A stretch of DNA of 64,000 nucleotides from Panonychus citri (Eukaryota; Arthropoda; Arachnida; Trombidiformes; Tetranychidae). The DNA lies in assembly GCF_014898815.1 (NCBI RefSeq), contig NW_026515539.1, forward strand, positions 620,001-684,000, in the 5' to 3' direction. A program made the position numbers and the translations under genes. Positions 18,957-31,200 of this stretch are shown piece by piece (position 1 is the stretch's first letter; every line of letters begins with the position of its first letter). Under the pieces are notes generated by a model that was not told the origin of the DNA, ran no database searches, and saw nothing but the letters and a program-made list of their open reading frames with translations.

Positions 18957-21900
18957 ATGAGAGTGATACTTATCTTTTGTCTTGCCGTTAATCTGGTCTT
19001 TACCTCGGAAGTTAAAAAAGAGGAAAATGTTCTAGTTTTAAATAAATCTAATTTCGATGGTGTAATCAAAGAGAACAAATATGTTTTGGTTGAATTCTGT
19101 GAGTAATTTTCCATTTTCTTTTCTATTCTCCAAAAGTGTTGACTTGTCAGTTTTTTCTCTTTCTTTTTCTCTCTCTCTCTCTCTCTCTTTCCATTTTTTT
19201 CCTTGCTTGATTTTCAAGTTTTTCTCCTAATTTCTAACCAATATAATTATTTAATTTGCTTCTTTTTTCTCTTAATGTTCAAGAATGACCTTTGCTTTAT
19301 CTTGACTTTAATTTTGGCTTTGTTAATTCACTCTGTAGTAATTGATCATTGGTTAAATTTTTTCTTTTATCTTTTCTAGATGCACCTTGGTGTGGTCATT
19401 GTAAAGCTTTAGCTCCTGAATATGCAAAGGCAGCTACAAGCCTTGCTGATGAAGGATCTGAAATCCTTTTGGCTAAGGTTGATGCTACTGAGGAAACTGA
19501 TTTAGCTGAAAAATATGAAGTTCGAGGTTATCCAACTCTTAAATTTTTCCGAAATGGTCAAGCATCTGAGTATAATGGTGGTCGAACTGCTGACGATATA
19601 CTCAAATGGGTTAAGAAAAAGACTGGACCTCCAGCCCTTACCCTTGAATCCGTTGAAGATGCCAACAAACTTAAAGATTCCGCTGAGGTTGCCGTCGTTG
19701 GTTTCTTCAAGGAAGGTGAAAGTGATGCTGCCAAAGCTTTCCTTGAAGTTGCTGCTACCATGGATGATCATCCATTTGGTATCACCTCTAATGATGCTGT
19801 TTTCAAAGAATTTTCCGTCTCCAAGGATGGTGTTGTTCTTTTCAAGAAATTTGATGAAAAACGTAACGATCTTTTCGAAGATATCACCCAAGAGAGTCTT
19901 AAAAAATTCATCACCAGTAACAGTCTTCCTCTTGTTGTTGATTTTAGCCATGAGGTAGGTTTCCACCCCTTCATCTTCATCACTAGTCTTTGTGTGTGTG
20001 TGTGTTTTTGATGGTTCAATGAGCACTTTGCTTTCTTCTTCCTCAATCAACTTGAACAAATTTAAAATTTTCTTCTCTTTACCTTTTTCCCCACCTTATA
20101 AACCTTTACCAACAATCATCTTTTTTCTATCTTCTCTTGTTCATCAACTTGTTTTTCTTTTCTTTCTCTCTCTCTCGCTCTCTCCTTATAGACTGCTCAA
20201 AAGATTTTCGGAGGTGAAATTAAGTTCCATAATTTACTTTTCCTTAGTAAGAAGGCAAGCAGCTATGAAAAAATTGTCGAAGGTTTTAGAATTGTTGCTA
20301 AAGAATTCCGTAATAAGGTTCTTTTTGTCACAATTAACACCGATATTGAAGATCATGAGCGAATCATGGACTTCTTCGGACTTAAGATTGAAGATGCACC
20401 AGGTATGAGATTGATCCGACTTGAAGAAGATATGATCAAATACAAGCCTGAAACCTCTGAAATCAATGAAGAAAACATCCGATCATTTGTACAAGGTGTT
20501 ATTGACGGTAAAATTAAGGTAATCTATCATAATGGTTTAAATCATTGGAATTTTGTAATAATTTATTCTTCTTTCATTTTATTATTAGAAACATCTCTTA
20601 ACACAAGACGTTCCAAGCGATTGGGACAAACAACCCGTTAAAGTATTAGTTGGTAAAAACTTCGATGAAGTCGCTCTTGATAAGAGCAAAGATGTTTTAG
20701 TCGAATTCTGTAAGTACTAAAAAATAACGAACAAAATTGGAAATTTGAAATTTTCGATTGGCTTTGCATCTCAATGTATTAGGAAGAAGTTGTCTAATTA
20801 CAATCATTTTTTCCTTGTTTTACTTTTTGGGGACAAAGTAAACACACTGAGTAAACACTCAATTGTATCAGTGTCTTTTCATTTCTTCCTGGTTTATAAC
20901 ATTTTACTAATCATCACAATTTAATCTAACTTTTTTACACTTTATCTTTTTACTAATAGATGCTCCATGGTGTGGACACTGCAAACAATTGGTGCCTATC
21001 TATGATGCCCTTGGTGAAAAATACAAGGACAATGCTAATGTTGTTATCGCCAAAATGGACGCTACTGCCAATGAATTAGAGCACACAAAGATTAACAGTT
21101 TCCCAACAATTAAACTTTTCAAAAAAGATACCAATGAGGTAAGTGTTTTTCCCCATAGGATTTCTCAAGCTCAAACCATACAACAACAACAACGAAATGA
21201 TTCCATTTTGAATACTAACACCAATTCAACAATCAACAATTTAACTAACATTTTGTAGATATTTAGCTTATTAGCATCTTAATTATCGGTGATGGCAAAA
21301 AAATGATCTATAAGGGTAATTGCCTAATCAGGTAGTAGCTCAGGATTTTAGATAAATTATCTCTATTTGATTTTTTGTCTTCTCAAAGCCCACTTGATAT
21401 ATTCATTTATTAATTTTGTTAATTGTCACCAAACTAAAATGATTGAGTTAATATTACCAAACATGATAATTAGGTTGTTGAATATAATGGTGAACGAACC
21501 TTGGATGGTCTGAGCAAATTCATCGAGACCAACGGAGAATATGGTCGAGCCGCTCCTCAGGAGGTATCATATTTACTAATTATTTCAATATTTTCTGCCA
21601 TTTTTCTTGCCATGGTGTTCCTACCCACTCTCCCCTTACCCTTTAATCCGGTACAATCCTTATATCCCAAGGTGTTGGATTACAATGGGGAAAGAACCTT
21701 AGAGGGATTATCCCAATTCATTGATAGCGATGGAAAACTTGGTGCTAGTCCTAAAAAAGAGGTTTGATCTAACTCTACACTTACTAATTTAAACTAATTT
21801 CTCCCTCCCTCTATCACTTCCTCCTCCTCCTCCTCAACTCGGTTCCCCTCCCAAAAGTATCCATCTTTTTGAATACTAATCAATATTAACCATATTAACT

Positions 21901-22426
21901 ATTCACTAATTGCATACAGTGCAAATGAAAGTTTATTAGACATGTTTCTTCAACTTTAGTTGCGTAATATTGTTTATATTATGAAAATCTATTTCTGTTA
22001 AATTTCAAACTCACTAATCCTCATGGATTCTGTTTTGAAACTGGAAGGAAAAGAAAAGATCATTAACCATTTGAAAGGTCTTTTCTATTCCACTTATACT
22101 CTTAACTTTACGATTACAATGATTAACTTTTTACTTTCATTTGCTCTATGCGCTAACACTAATTGCTCCTGCTAAATTCAGCCAATTACATGTCCATGAA
22201 AATCAAATCAACATTCACTTTTTCACAAAACCTTTCCTTCATCTTGATCTCCCCATGTTCTATTCAATTCTTCTCAAGCAATAACTCTTTTCTTCAGGTT
22301 AATTGTTACAAATTCTGTGCACCATAACTAATCGAATCTTTTTTATATTCTTTTTTTTTACCACAGGAGATCGACGAAGAAGAGGAGAAAGAAGAAAAAG
22401 CCGATCCCAAGAAAGATGAATTGTAA
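18957..22426 (+). CDS. Pdi: Protein disulfide isomerase (PDIA1-type, KDEL)
   Basis: Exons 18957-19098, 19380-19954, 20192-20518, 20589-20709, 20960-21138, one of two alternative exons 6 (21474-21563 or 21672-21761), and 22367-22426. With one exon 6 this gives 497 residues (human P4HB has 508). Signal peptide at about 1-17. Thioredoxin-like a domain with YAPWCGHC (Cys52/Cys55). Domains b and b' follow, with LPLVVDF, IFGGEIK and KIEDAPGMRLI. The a' domain has a second YAPWCGHC (Cys393/Cys396) and FPTIKLF. An acidic tail ends in KDEL, the ER retrieval signal. The enzyme oxidises and shuffles disulfides in the ER lumen and is the beta subunit of collagen prolyl 4-hydroxylase in animals. All joins keep the frame and match family alignments. 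Two consecutive 90-nt copies of exon 6 are the unusual feature. The gene converges on RNPS1. Confidence 0.95.
21474..21563 (+). other. Pdi: PDI exon 6A (duplicated, alternative)
   Basis: 90 nt, phase 0 at both ends, encoding [20 protein letters not shown] and ten more residues ending PQE. It corresponds to the last strand and helix of the a' domain plus the linker (human [20 protein letters not shown]). The acceptor is ATAATTAG and the donor GAG|GTATCA. Confidence 0.85.
21672..21761 (+). other. Pdi: PDI exon 6B (duplicated, alternative)
   Basis: 90 nt, phase 0 at both ends, encoding [20 protein letters not shown] and ten more residues ending KKE. It has 16 of 30 residues identical to 6A. Differences cluster in the helix surface and the linker, where 6B is more basic. 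The acceptor is TATCCCAAG and the donor GAG|GTTTGA, a weak donor. The 108-bp spacer from 6A has no stop in frame, so intron retention would also remain open. Confidence 0.8.
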
Positions 22427-23161
22427 AACTCGTCTGATGAAATGTTTTTTTTCTAACTTAATCAACATCTACACGGGAACAACCATCATCTAATTTTATG
22501 ATAATTAAGATTAAAAATGTACTCATTTCTCCGTTTAATCGTCGCATTTACAAATTTCTAACAATTGTCTCCTTAATCTCTCTTTTCTGCTCTCTCTCTA
22601 TCTCACCTTCCTTTCTTTCACTCTTTTAACTGTCTCACAATCGATCAAAAAAAAATGTAATCACACTCAGAAAAGATTAGCCCATGTCAAGCTTAAGTTT
22701 CATATTCAGTTGATTACTTATCAGATTGTAAAGTCTCTCCCACCTCAATCAACTGATTTATTTATATCAACAGTTTCACTAAAAAAATTATCCTATGGTC
22801 TTTCACCTTAGCTTGATTTTTTTGTTCATTTGGTTAACTACTCTGAGAAATTAATCTTCCAAAACTTTCAACTATCTGCAAAAATTTAGTTATCATTTAT
22901 GGGTGTGTACAATCAACAAAACTTTAGAAATGTTCAAAATATTTTTTATAATTCGTAATAATTAAATCTAGTTGTCCTGTGATTCATTTAAATGAGTTGT
23001 TAATTGATTCTTTTCAATGGGAAGAAGAAAGAAAATTTGACAATTGATTAGAAATTAAATGTCAAAGTTTAATTTTCGCGTCTCTGGTTTGCGACAAAAT
23101 CAAAATGTTTCAATTTCTATGGGAGGAAATGAGAGTATTTGTAAGGAATGAAATGAATGAA
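22427..23161. other. Convergent intergenic region, PDI and RNPS1 3' flanks
   Basis: No coding frame. Both genes end into this 735-bp stretch, which must hold both 3' UTRs and poly(A) sites. I see ATTAAA variants but no clear AATAAA close to the PDI stop. Confidence 0.5.
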
Positions 23162-23827
23162 TTACGGTGGTGTCCTTGACCTTGATCGATTTCGACGGTA
23201 CCTTGGAGGTGATCGTGAATACCTTCGATTACGACGAGGCATAGATCGACGTCCCCATCCACCGCCACCTCCTCGTCTCATTGGAGGTCCGCCGTAGTTT
23301 CCACGTGGTTTCTGTGAGAAGACAAGACTGACTGTTATTTCTTGTCCGTCTACTTGACCACCGTCCATGTATTTGATTGATTTATCAGCATGTTCCGGTT
23401 TCTCAAAGTCAACATATGCAAAGCCACGGGAAAGATGAGGATGTATACGATCAGGTGGCATGTCAACACTTCTAATTGGTCCATAAATACTGAAAATTTC
23501 TGAAACATGATCTTTGGTTACATTTTTAGTTAATCTGCCAACATGAATCTTAGAAGCTCGAGGAATTGGACTTTTCCGATGTCTTGCTGATGAAGATTTA
23601 CGCTTATCTCCATCTCCAGAGGCAGATGAACGTGAGGATGAGCGTGAAGATGAATGTGAAGATGAACGAGAAGATGATGCAGATCTAGATCGTGACCGAG
23701 ATCGTGATCGAGATCGAGATCGAGATGACCTTGAACGAGATCGTGAACGAGATCGAGAACCAGATGAACTTGATCCACTGGAACCACTTGACGATGAACT
23801 TTCACTAGAAGATGAAGAACTAGACAT
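23162..23827 (-). CDS. RnpS1: RNA-binding protein RNPS1 (SR-rich, exon junction complex/ASAP)
   Basis: A 221-residue single-exon protein. Residues 2-70 are a Ser-rich then Arg-Ser dipeptide region. A short basic linker follows, and then one RRM at about 92-170: RNP2 IHVGRL (94-99), the TKNVTKDHVSEIFSIYG helix, RNP1 RGFAYVDF (134-141) and MDGGQVDGQEI. The C-terminal tail is Gly/Arg-rich, then RS-rich, and ends PP. The RRM matches RNPS1 closely (human THIMEIF...MDGGQIDGQEIT order). RNPS1 joins ACIN1 and SAP18 in the ASAP complex. It promotes splicing and, at the exon junction complex, affects nonsense-mediated decay. It is shorter than human RNPS1 (305) mainly in the N-terminal S domain. The ATG at 23827 is the first in frame. 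Confidence 0.93.
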   Translation of the reverse strand: MSSSSSSSESSSSSGSSGSSSSGSRSRSRSRSRSSRSRSRSRSRSRSRSASSSRSSSHSSSRSSSRSSASGDGDKRKSSSARHRKSPIPRASKIHVGRLTKNVTKDHVSEIFSIYGPIRSVDMPPDRIHPHLSRGFAYVDFEKPEHADKSIKYMDGGQVDGQEITVSLVFSQKPRGNYGGPPMRRGGGGGWGRRSMPRRNRRYSRSPPRYRRNRSRSRTPP

Positions 23828-24608
23828 TATTTCAAAATATCGAATAAAAAATTAAATCAAAACAAAGAAAAAACCATTTATAGGGTAACCTAAAAACCGG
23901 AAACCGAGAAAAAAACCAGCGAGGGAACGATTACTAATTACGAATAGAAAATTCTATTAAAAATTTAACAAAGAAAAGTTGAAAAAGTTTATTTTCTCAA
24001 TTAAATTGAATCGAAGAAGGAAAAATTTAATTTGGATTTTTTTTAATTTTTCGTTTAGTTAACAATCAAATTTAATTTACGTGGAAAAGTTGTTTCAATA
24101 TCTAATCAGCATTGATATCGAAATGTGTTTACCTTAATCAGTTGAAAAGGTTAAATGATTTACAAGAAAAAATTTATGATCAATTAAGGTGAAGAAAAAA
24201 TCGTTTAACACAATTAGTTAATTGTTACAATTGACAATCAGATGTATTTTAAATGGTATAAACATTCAACATTCATATTTATATAAATAATAATAGAGTT
24301 AATTGTTTTACTTTGATTGTTGATGTAATTAAATTTTCTTGTATGGCTTGGGATTGAATTTTTGTTCAATAGAGTTAATTTGATTTAATTTGATTGTTGA
24401 TTAAACTAAATTGTGATGGAAAAATGTAAAATTTTTTTTTTCTTATTAATGAAAACAAAAAGTTAATAATAATGAAACAATTGAAGATGAAGATTTGAAT
24501 GAAGATGAAGATAATAATTAAAGATGATGACGAGGATGAATTAATCAATTAATATGATTTTGTTGGCGTTTAATTGTTTTTGAGTGACAATTAATTTTAT
24601 TCAGATTT
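23828..24608. other. Intergenic, RNPS1 5' flank and 3' flank of the long secreted protein
   Basis: No supported coding frame. A+T-rich with TTAATTGT words and GAA/GAT-rich stretches at 24480-24540. It should hold the RNPS1 promoter, but no core element stands out. Confidence 0.5.
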
Positions 24609-27600
24609 TCATGGCAAACTACTGATTGGTTTAATTGTGGATGTAGATAAATGTTGATCTGATTGTTGATCAGATGGCGATTTAATTGTTGTAACTTCAT
24701 CACCAATTTCTGAATCAATTGCTGTTGGTTGATGATCATCAGAGGATTTAGATGATGAGGTTAATTGTTGATTCAGTTCAGAAGATGATGAAACCAATTG
24801 TTCATTTGATTGATCTTTTGAATAATTAATATCTGCGTCTTTAAATAATTCCTTGAACTCTTTAATTGTTAATCGTACATATCCTGAGGGGGGAATGTGA
24901 TCAGCTGATTCGTAGTAAGCATGATACGATTTAGATGAGTCACTTTTCTCGTGGTCATCGGAAGTTGTACCATTGGAGTTTGATCGATGTCCGAAAATAA
25001 CTTTTCCATTGATTGGTTTATCTTTTTCATCTAATTTAACGAAAACGAAACTTTCACTAGGAAAAGAATAGAAGAGAAAAGTGAAAATAATATTAATCGA
25101 TTGATTGTTTATCGATGTTATTTATTTTTTTTCTTGGAATTTTCGAACAAAAAATCAAATGTCTTACCCGTCATCAGAATTGACCGTCGAATCTTTTTTA
25201 GTTGAATTGTCGCTCTTGACTCTAACTTCGCGACTGTTACTACTTTCCGAGTAAAGGCCAGATGAAGAATGAGAATTAGATTGATAGTGTTGATCGTCGT
25301 AATGTTCAGCCTTAGCGTAGATCACTTCTTGACCTCTAATCCGATCACCGAATCTTGGACTATCGTCTTGGTTAACTGCTGATTCGGTGAAGGTATTTTC
25401 TCTCGCGGGATAATTGTTTCCATCGGCGTTACCATAATTCTGAGGTGAATCTCCTTTACTATTATCATTGCCGCTTTCGTCGTTGGTGTTTACTGAATCA
25501 CCGCCACCATAGATTGGAGGTGGTGAGGAAATGTCTTGTTGATTTCCTCGATTATTGTTATGATTATTATAACCATCGTCACCTTGATTATTATTATCAC
25601 CATAATTTGGGCCATCAACACCTCGAGATCTGTCACCTTCTTCGTGACCTTTACCATTTGGTTCACCTTCACCTTTGAGGACATTGCCAAGAGAGGGTAT
25701 TTGATTAGAGATTAAATTGATCAACATTTTAGTGTCTAATTCACTTGGTGTGGTGTAAGGTTTTCCATTGAAATCGGGTGAGGCTCCATTGAGAAGTTCA
25801 ATCTTGGGTGATTCGGCATAATTAACTGAAGGTGTCAAAGTTGACCCATGGTTATCTCCCTCATCGTTGTTACCGTTATTTGTTTCATCTCGATCATCAT
25901 TGTTACCTTCCGATTGATAATCTTTACTTGGCCGTTCAATTTGACCTGAATGAGCATTCAAATTGTATTCTGGACCAACTGGATTTGGATAATCGGTCAC
26001 TGAATGGTCACCATGATTGGAACCATAATTACCTTCATGTTGTGAATTTTGCTGTTGATTACCATCGTAACCCTGTTGACCACCATTATGATTATCAATG
26101 TTTCCTTGACCATAACCATTGTTTTCTGGTTGTTTATCATTTTCGTCATCGTAATTAGTTGATTCGTAGTTTGGTGATCCGGTTGTTGGATAAACGGATG
26201 AAGGTGGTTGTTGATCAGAGTAGCCATTTCCTTCAGTTGGTCGGTTAACTATCTCAATTGAACCAGGAGTTGGACCTTGGTCAGTAACATAAGATGTTGA
26301 TGGTTGGGGTTGACCTTGATGGTGTTGCTGATGTTGATGTTGTTGGTGTTGGTGTTGGTGTTGGTGTTGATTTGGTTGATTTTCATCACCGGAATTGTAT
26401 TGGTTTGCCTTAAGATCGACCAATTGTTCACCGTTAATTGGTACAACTTGAGGTGGACTTTCGAGTAGATGATCGGGTGAAACATCATAACCTCGAGGAA
26501 CTTCAATCATTTCGTAAGGTGGTGATTGAGGTCCTGATTGTTGATGATGATGACCAATAACTGGACCTGAGGGTGGTGATGGTGGTGATCCTTGATGGGG
26601 ATTGTATTCAATGAAATGTTGTTTACCAGGTTGACCTTGTCCTTGTGGAGGATGAATTATCTTATATTGTAAATTGGTCATTGGCTGTTGACCATGAACC
26701 ATTCCAGGGAATCGAGATTGTTGTTGATTAGTGTTAACTTGACCACCGACAGTTTGACCATTACCTGAAACATCAGGACGTTGAACTAACCTGTCAATGG
26801 GTACAACGGATGGATGTCGATCTTGGTGAGCAATTAAATGGATTACGTTTAAATTTTTAGGATCACTGGAACTGTAAGGTTGAGGATTTAATTGTGGACG
26901 ACCAATTGGTGATCGGAATTTCGATAAAAGTGGCCGGAAGATTGATGAGATTCGTGATTTAATCGGATTGGCAGCTAAATTGTCATAGATGATTGGAGAA
27001 GGTCCAGTTATTACACCCGAATGACCTGGAATGTGACGTCCACCTCCTGCAGATGAAGGAGAAGTGACCTTTATTGGAGGACGACCAATCGATCGGCCAC
27101 CCTTTTCACCGCCGGGTAGTTCAATAACTCGAGCACCATCTTTGACCGCACCTTCAACTAAACCATGTTCGACCTCGGGAATAATTTTTAAAACCTCTTT
27201 CTCAATATCTTTAATATCATTTTGGGTTAACACTTTATCATGATCGGTTTCAATAGCGACCGGAACGGTAACATAACGTTTACCACCTTCACCAGTGGTC
27301 ACTTTCGGGTAGAGTCCACGATTAACGGGAAAAGCATCAACAATACCAAAGTCTTTCCTTATATCTCTACCGCGCTCTTTTAACTGTTTGATTACCCGAT
27401 AAGCGTGAAGTTCAGCATCTTTAACGGGTTTACCACCGGTGACCTCATGGCGATTAGGACGGGGCCCAAGATGAGAGCCAGGAAGTGGAAGACCACGGCC
27501 AAGGTAAGACAAATGTCCAGGATGAGGATGGAAAGATGGACGAGATGAGTGACCTCCTTTCATGGAACCAGGGAAACCATAAGTCGATTTACCAAAATTA

Positions 27601-28298
27601 TGGCCCATAGATGGACCATAAAAACCGTGGACAGCGCCGGTTGAATATGGACCTGGTGACCCAGGGAAACCTTTACCAACTCCACCAAGATAATCATCGA
27701 TTTTCATCTGTTCCATATCAACATGACGATATTTTGGATTCAGATGAGATTCTGAAGATTCTGGTGAACTCAATGAACCAGAGCCCGAAGTTGAAACAGG
27801 TAAAAGAGTTAAAGGTGAAGAAGAAGATGATGAAGAAGATGATGATGATGATGGAGTAGATGATGAAGATGGCGTTGAAGAAGAAGATGAAGTTAATCCA
27901 TTAGCTGGATTAACTCTTAATAAATGATTACCATTTGAGCTTAAAGATACATTTCGTGAACCCGCCGATGTAATAACAACTCCATTGGCACTTGTTTGAT
28001 TATTATTATAAAAGTTATTACTATTTGTTGGTAAATTAATATTAGAATTTAGAAAATTATTATTACTATTAACATTTTGTTGATGATTTAAAGTGCTACT
28101 ATTATTATTGCCTGGAGGGATTAATAAACTTCCAAGACCTGAAAGATTATCCTCTGATCTTAATCCCGAAGCCGAAGGAGTCATTGGCTTCCAACCTCCA
28201 AATCTCCAAGTCATTTGCTCACCAAACGATAATCTCCTTGTATTAACATAAGGTTTTCCTTCAGTTAATTGATAACAGGTAATCAATATAAATAGAAT
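24609..28298 (-). CDS. Long secreted low-complexity protein, 5' end incomplete
   Basis: Exons 28298-25168 and 25056-24609, joined in phase 2 across a 111-bp intron (GG|GTAAGA...CCTAG), give about 1192 residues. Function not recognised. At 28298 an acceptor (CTTAATTTAG) precedes ILFILITCYQLTEG, which looks like the second half of a signal peptide, so a short 5' exon with the ATG is missing. A close candidate is the ATG at 28363 with a weak GTTATT donor. A tract of Ser and Asn (residues about 50-170) is followed by a more ordered block at about 280-410 with conserved-looking sequence (AYRVIKQLKERGRDIRKDFG, GGKRYVTVPVAIETDHDKVL). Then come Pro/Gln/Gly/Asn-rich regions including a His-Gln repeat (plus-strand 26320-26370). 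The second exon gives a charged block (GESFVFVKLDEKDKPINGKV) and a Ser-rich end. An extracellular matrix or cuticle role is only a guess. Confidence 0.75.
26320..26372 (-). repeat. His-Gln codon repeat in the long secreted protein
   Basis: CAx-CAx tract (plus strand TTG/GTG/ATG-like alternation) coding for alternating His and Gln, about 17 residues in a row with few interruptions. Likely a replication-slippage tract within the coding region. Confidence 0.7.
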
Positions 28299-31200
28299 CT
28301 AAATTAAGAACAATTAACAATAATAATAACAATTAGAAACGAGTAACAAGTAATAACAATCATGATAACCGTCAATGTTAATGGAAAGTTTTTCTCAATC
28401 AAACTATTATTTGAAATGATTTAAATTGTTTACACTTATTGTGGAAAAGGTTATTGGGTTTAATTTAATCACAATTAACAAACATGATTTGATTGTTGAT
28501 GAGCTTTTCAATATCTGTTGTCCAGTTTAAAGGGTAAATGACCAATGGTTATGATGGGAAAGTGACATCAAGATTGATGGATAAAGTTAATTGTTGAATT
28601 ATCATCTTAATTAGTGTGTTTTATTTATAAAGATTTGTTATTTTGTCAACACAATTTACAAATCAAATAATTGTATTAATAGTAACTCAACAATCAACTT
28701 AATTACTGCATCAACATTGACCTTTAAATGGTAACAATTTGGTTTCTCATCAAATTTTACTAATTGTTACCAATCAGTTTGATTTGTTTTCATTTGATTA
28801 ACAAACTTGATTAAGATTCTCAAACTAATTGTTGAATTATGATTACATGATTATAAGCTAATTAAAAGTTGACAGTTATAATGTTTTCCCATTTGAAAGG
28901 TTAATGGAAATTAAAATTTTCATTTTAAATTGTTACTAATTAACAATCTGAAAAATAAAATGATTTAAATCATTCAAAGTCAATTACAATTATATAATCA
29001 TCATTATCGTTGATATATTAATATATTTTTGCTAATTGTTGATGATATCAAATGATTTAATCATAATTACCATGATGGGATATAAATAAATTGTGACCTT
29101 GGGTTGATATTTATACACAATTTATAAATTGTAACAATTAAGGTAACTATTTATGGTTAATTTAGAGGTTTACAATTGAGGTTATAATAAAAAGGGGGAT
29201 AACTAAATTAACTGAAATCAAGACAATTAACAAATGACAATCAAGTTTAAATGTATCATCATCATTATCATTATTATAATATAATAGTTGATCAACAATT
29301 AACTTTAAATTGTATTATTATGAATGAAAATGATCAGAAAACAATTTAGTCAAATCAATTTCAATTGATTGATTTAAACTATCAGATTAAAGTTTAACCT
29401 TTAATCAATTGCAAGGTCTTGGACCAACAATCAACATGATAATTGTTAATTGTTACACTTAATTGACCAATCAAAATGTAATTACATAGACAAAAAATGA
29501 CAATTGAATTATATGATTTGATTTAATTGTTATTAAGAGAAAAAGGAGAAAATTATTATTCAAATTGTTATTAGATTAAATTAACTAATCACTATTGAGC
29601 AATTTAATAGTAAATGAAGATGATTATGATTAGCGTTTTTAATTTTCAGGTCAATTCCCGTCAGGAACCAAATCATTTGCACAACATCATCATTGACAAT
29701 CAACAACAATTTAACAATTACAATTGTTATTACATTAATAATAAACAGGCAAATCTTTAATCACCAAGTTAATCAACATAAACAGTTGATTGTTTGGACA
29801 AACAAACAATCAACTAACAATTCCCATGCTTTACATAAATTAAATGTTATAATCAAGTAAATCAAAAGTTACAATTACAATTAACCTTTACTACCTGTAC
29901 CACCATGAGTGATTTAAAATAGTGATTAACAGAATTAATTGTTAACAGTTAATTAAATTGTCCATTGATATATCACCACAAATACACAAATTGCCAACCA
30001 TCAATTTCAAATTAAGGTTAATGACTGAAAGTAACTAACAATTAACTCATCTCCTAATAATCATCATCATGATAATATTTAATTGCTATTCAAATTGTCA
30101 ATGGTAATTTACTTGTTAATTGTAACAGGAAGACTTTTGATTAATTGCTGATGTTGCAACTAAATTAAATTATATAAAAAACCAGATACTAAATAGGAAG
30201 AGATTCCGATTTGAACAATTTAATTTAAATTGTTCAAATCACTTCTCTGATTTAATTGTCTTACTTAAATTTACTCTCTCCTAATCTTGATTAATTAATT
30301 GTTAGGCAAAAGGTCAAATCTCATCTTTAATTGTAACAATTTAAAGGTTAACAATCAGTAAATCATTTGTTTTACTCACTTTCTCTCACCTCTAACAATC
30401 AATTGATTGTTAACAATTTAGAATCAATTATTGATTATTAATGTGAGAAAACAAAATGGTCAATGGTTAAGAAATAAACACATACACACTCACACAATTA
30501 ACTAAATTAACTGAATCAAATCAATCAAAAAAATCCTCTCTTTGATTAACAATTTAATTTAATAAACCCCAAAAACCATTTACAACTAAATGAAATTATT
30601 TGAGTGGGAATAATGAATGAAAACTTTAATCATAATCAACGATAATTGGAAACACCTTTTAATTTAATTTTCACTTTAACAATTTAATTTAATTTACCAT
30701 TTGATTAACAACATATAACGAAACAATTGTTACACAATTTACTCATTGATTAAAGTTGACAATCAAATTAAATTAATCACCCTTGTTTACTCAAGGTAAC
30801 CACGATTAATAATGAATGTATAAAAAGTTGATCACAATTAAATTTAATTCATTTTCACGGGCGAGGTCAAAATCTCATCTATTAATTGTTTTCTTATAAC
30901 AATCAGCTGATATTTGTTTACTATTATTGATGATTAATATCACAATGGAAACTTTAATCCTTCCAGTTAATCAACTGATTAATTGGTAACAATTTAAAAC
31001 TTTTTTCATCAATTTTTCATTGGACTGACATTTTCAGGATAAATGAAAGGTTAATTGTGACAACATTTTCTTACTAAATATGATTAATAACCAATTAACA
31101 ATCAAATTACAATTTGAGGTCACAATCAAATGGTAGTTATAAATCTTGTAGTTAATCACAATAATGATAATCATCATCATCATCATCATATACATAGATG

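Noticed and set aside
19502..20059. Long antisense and alternate-frame open stretches across PDI exon 2
   Set aside because: They overlap a fully supported coding exon and run into its intron; they are shadows of its codon usage.
25445..26506. Several open frames opposite or out of frame with the long secreted protein
   Set aside because: They arise from its low-complexity Asn/Gln/Gly codons read in other frames.
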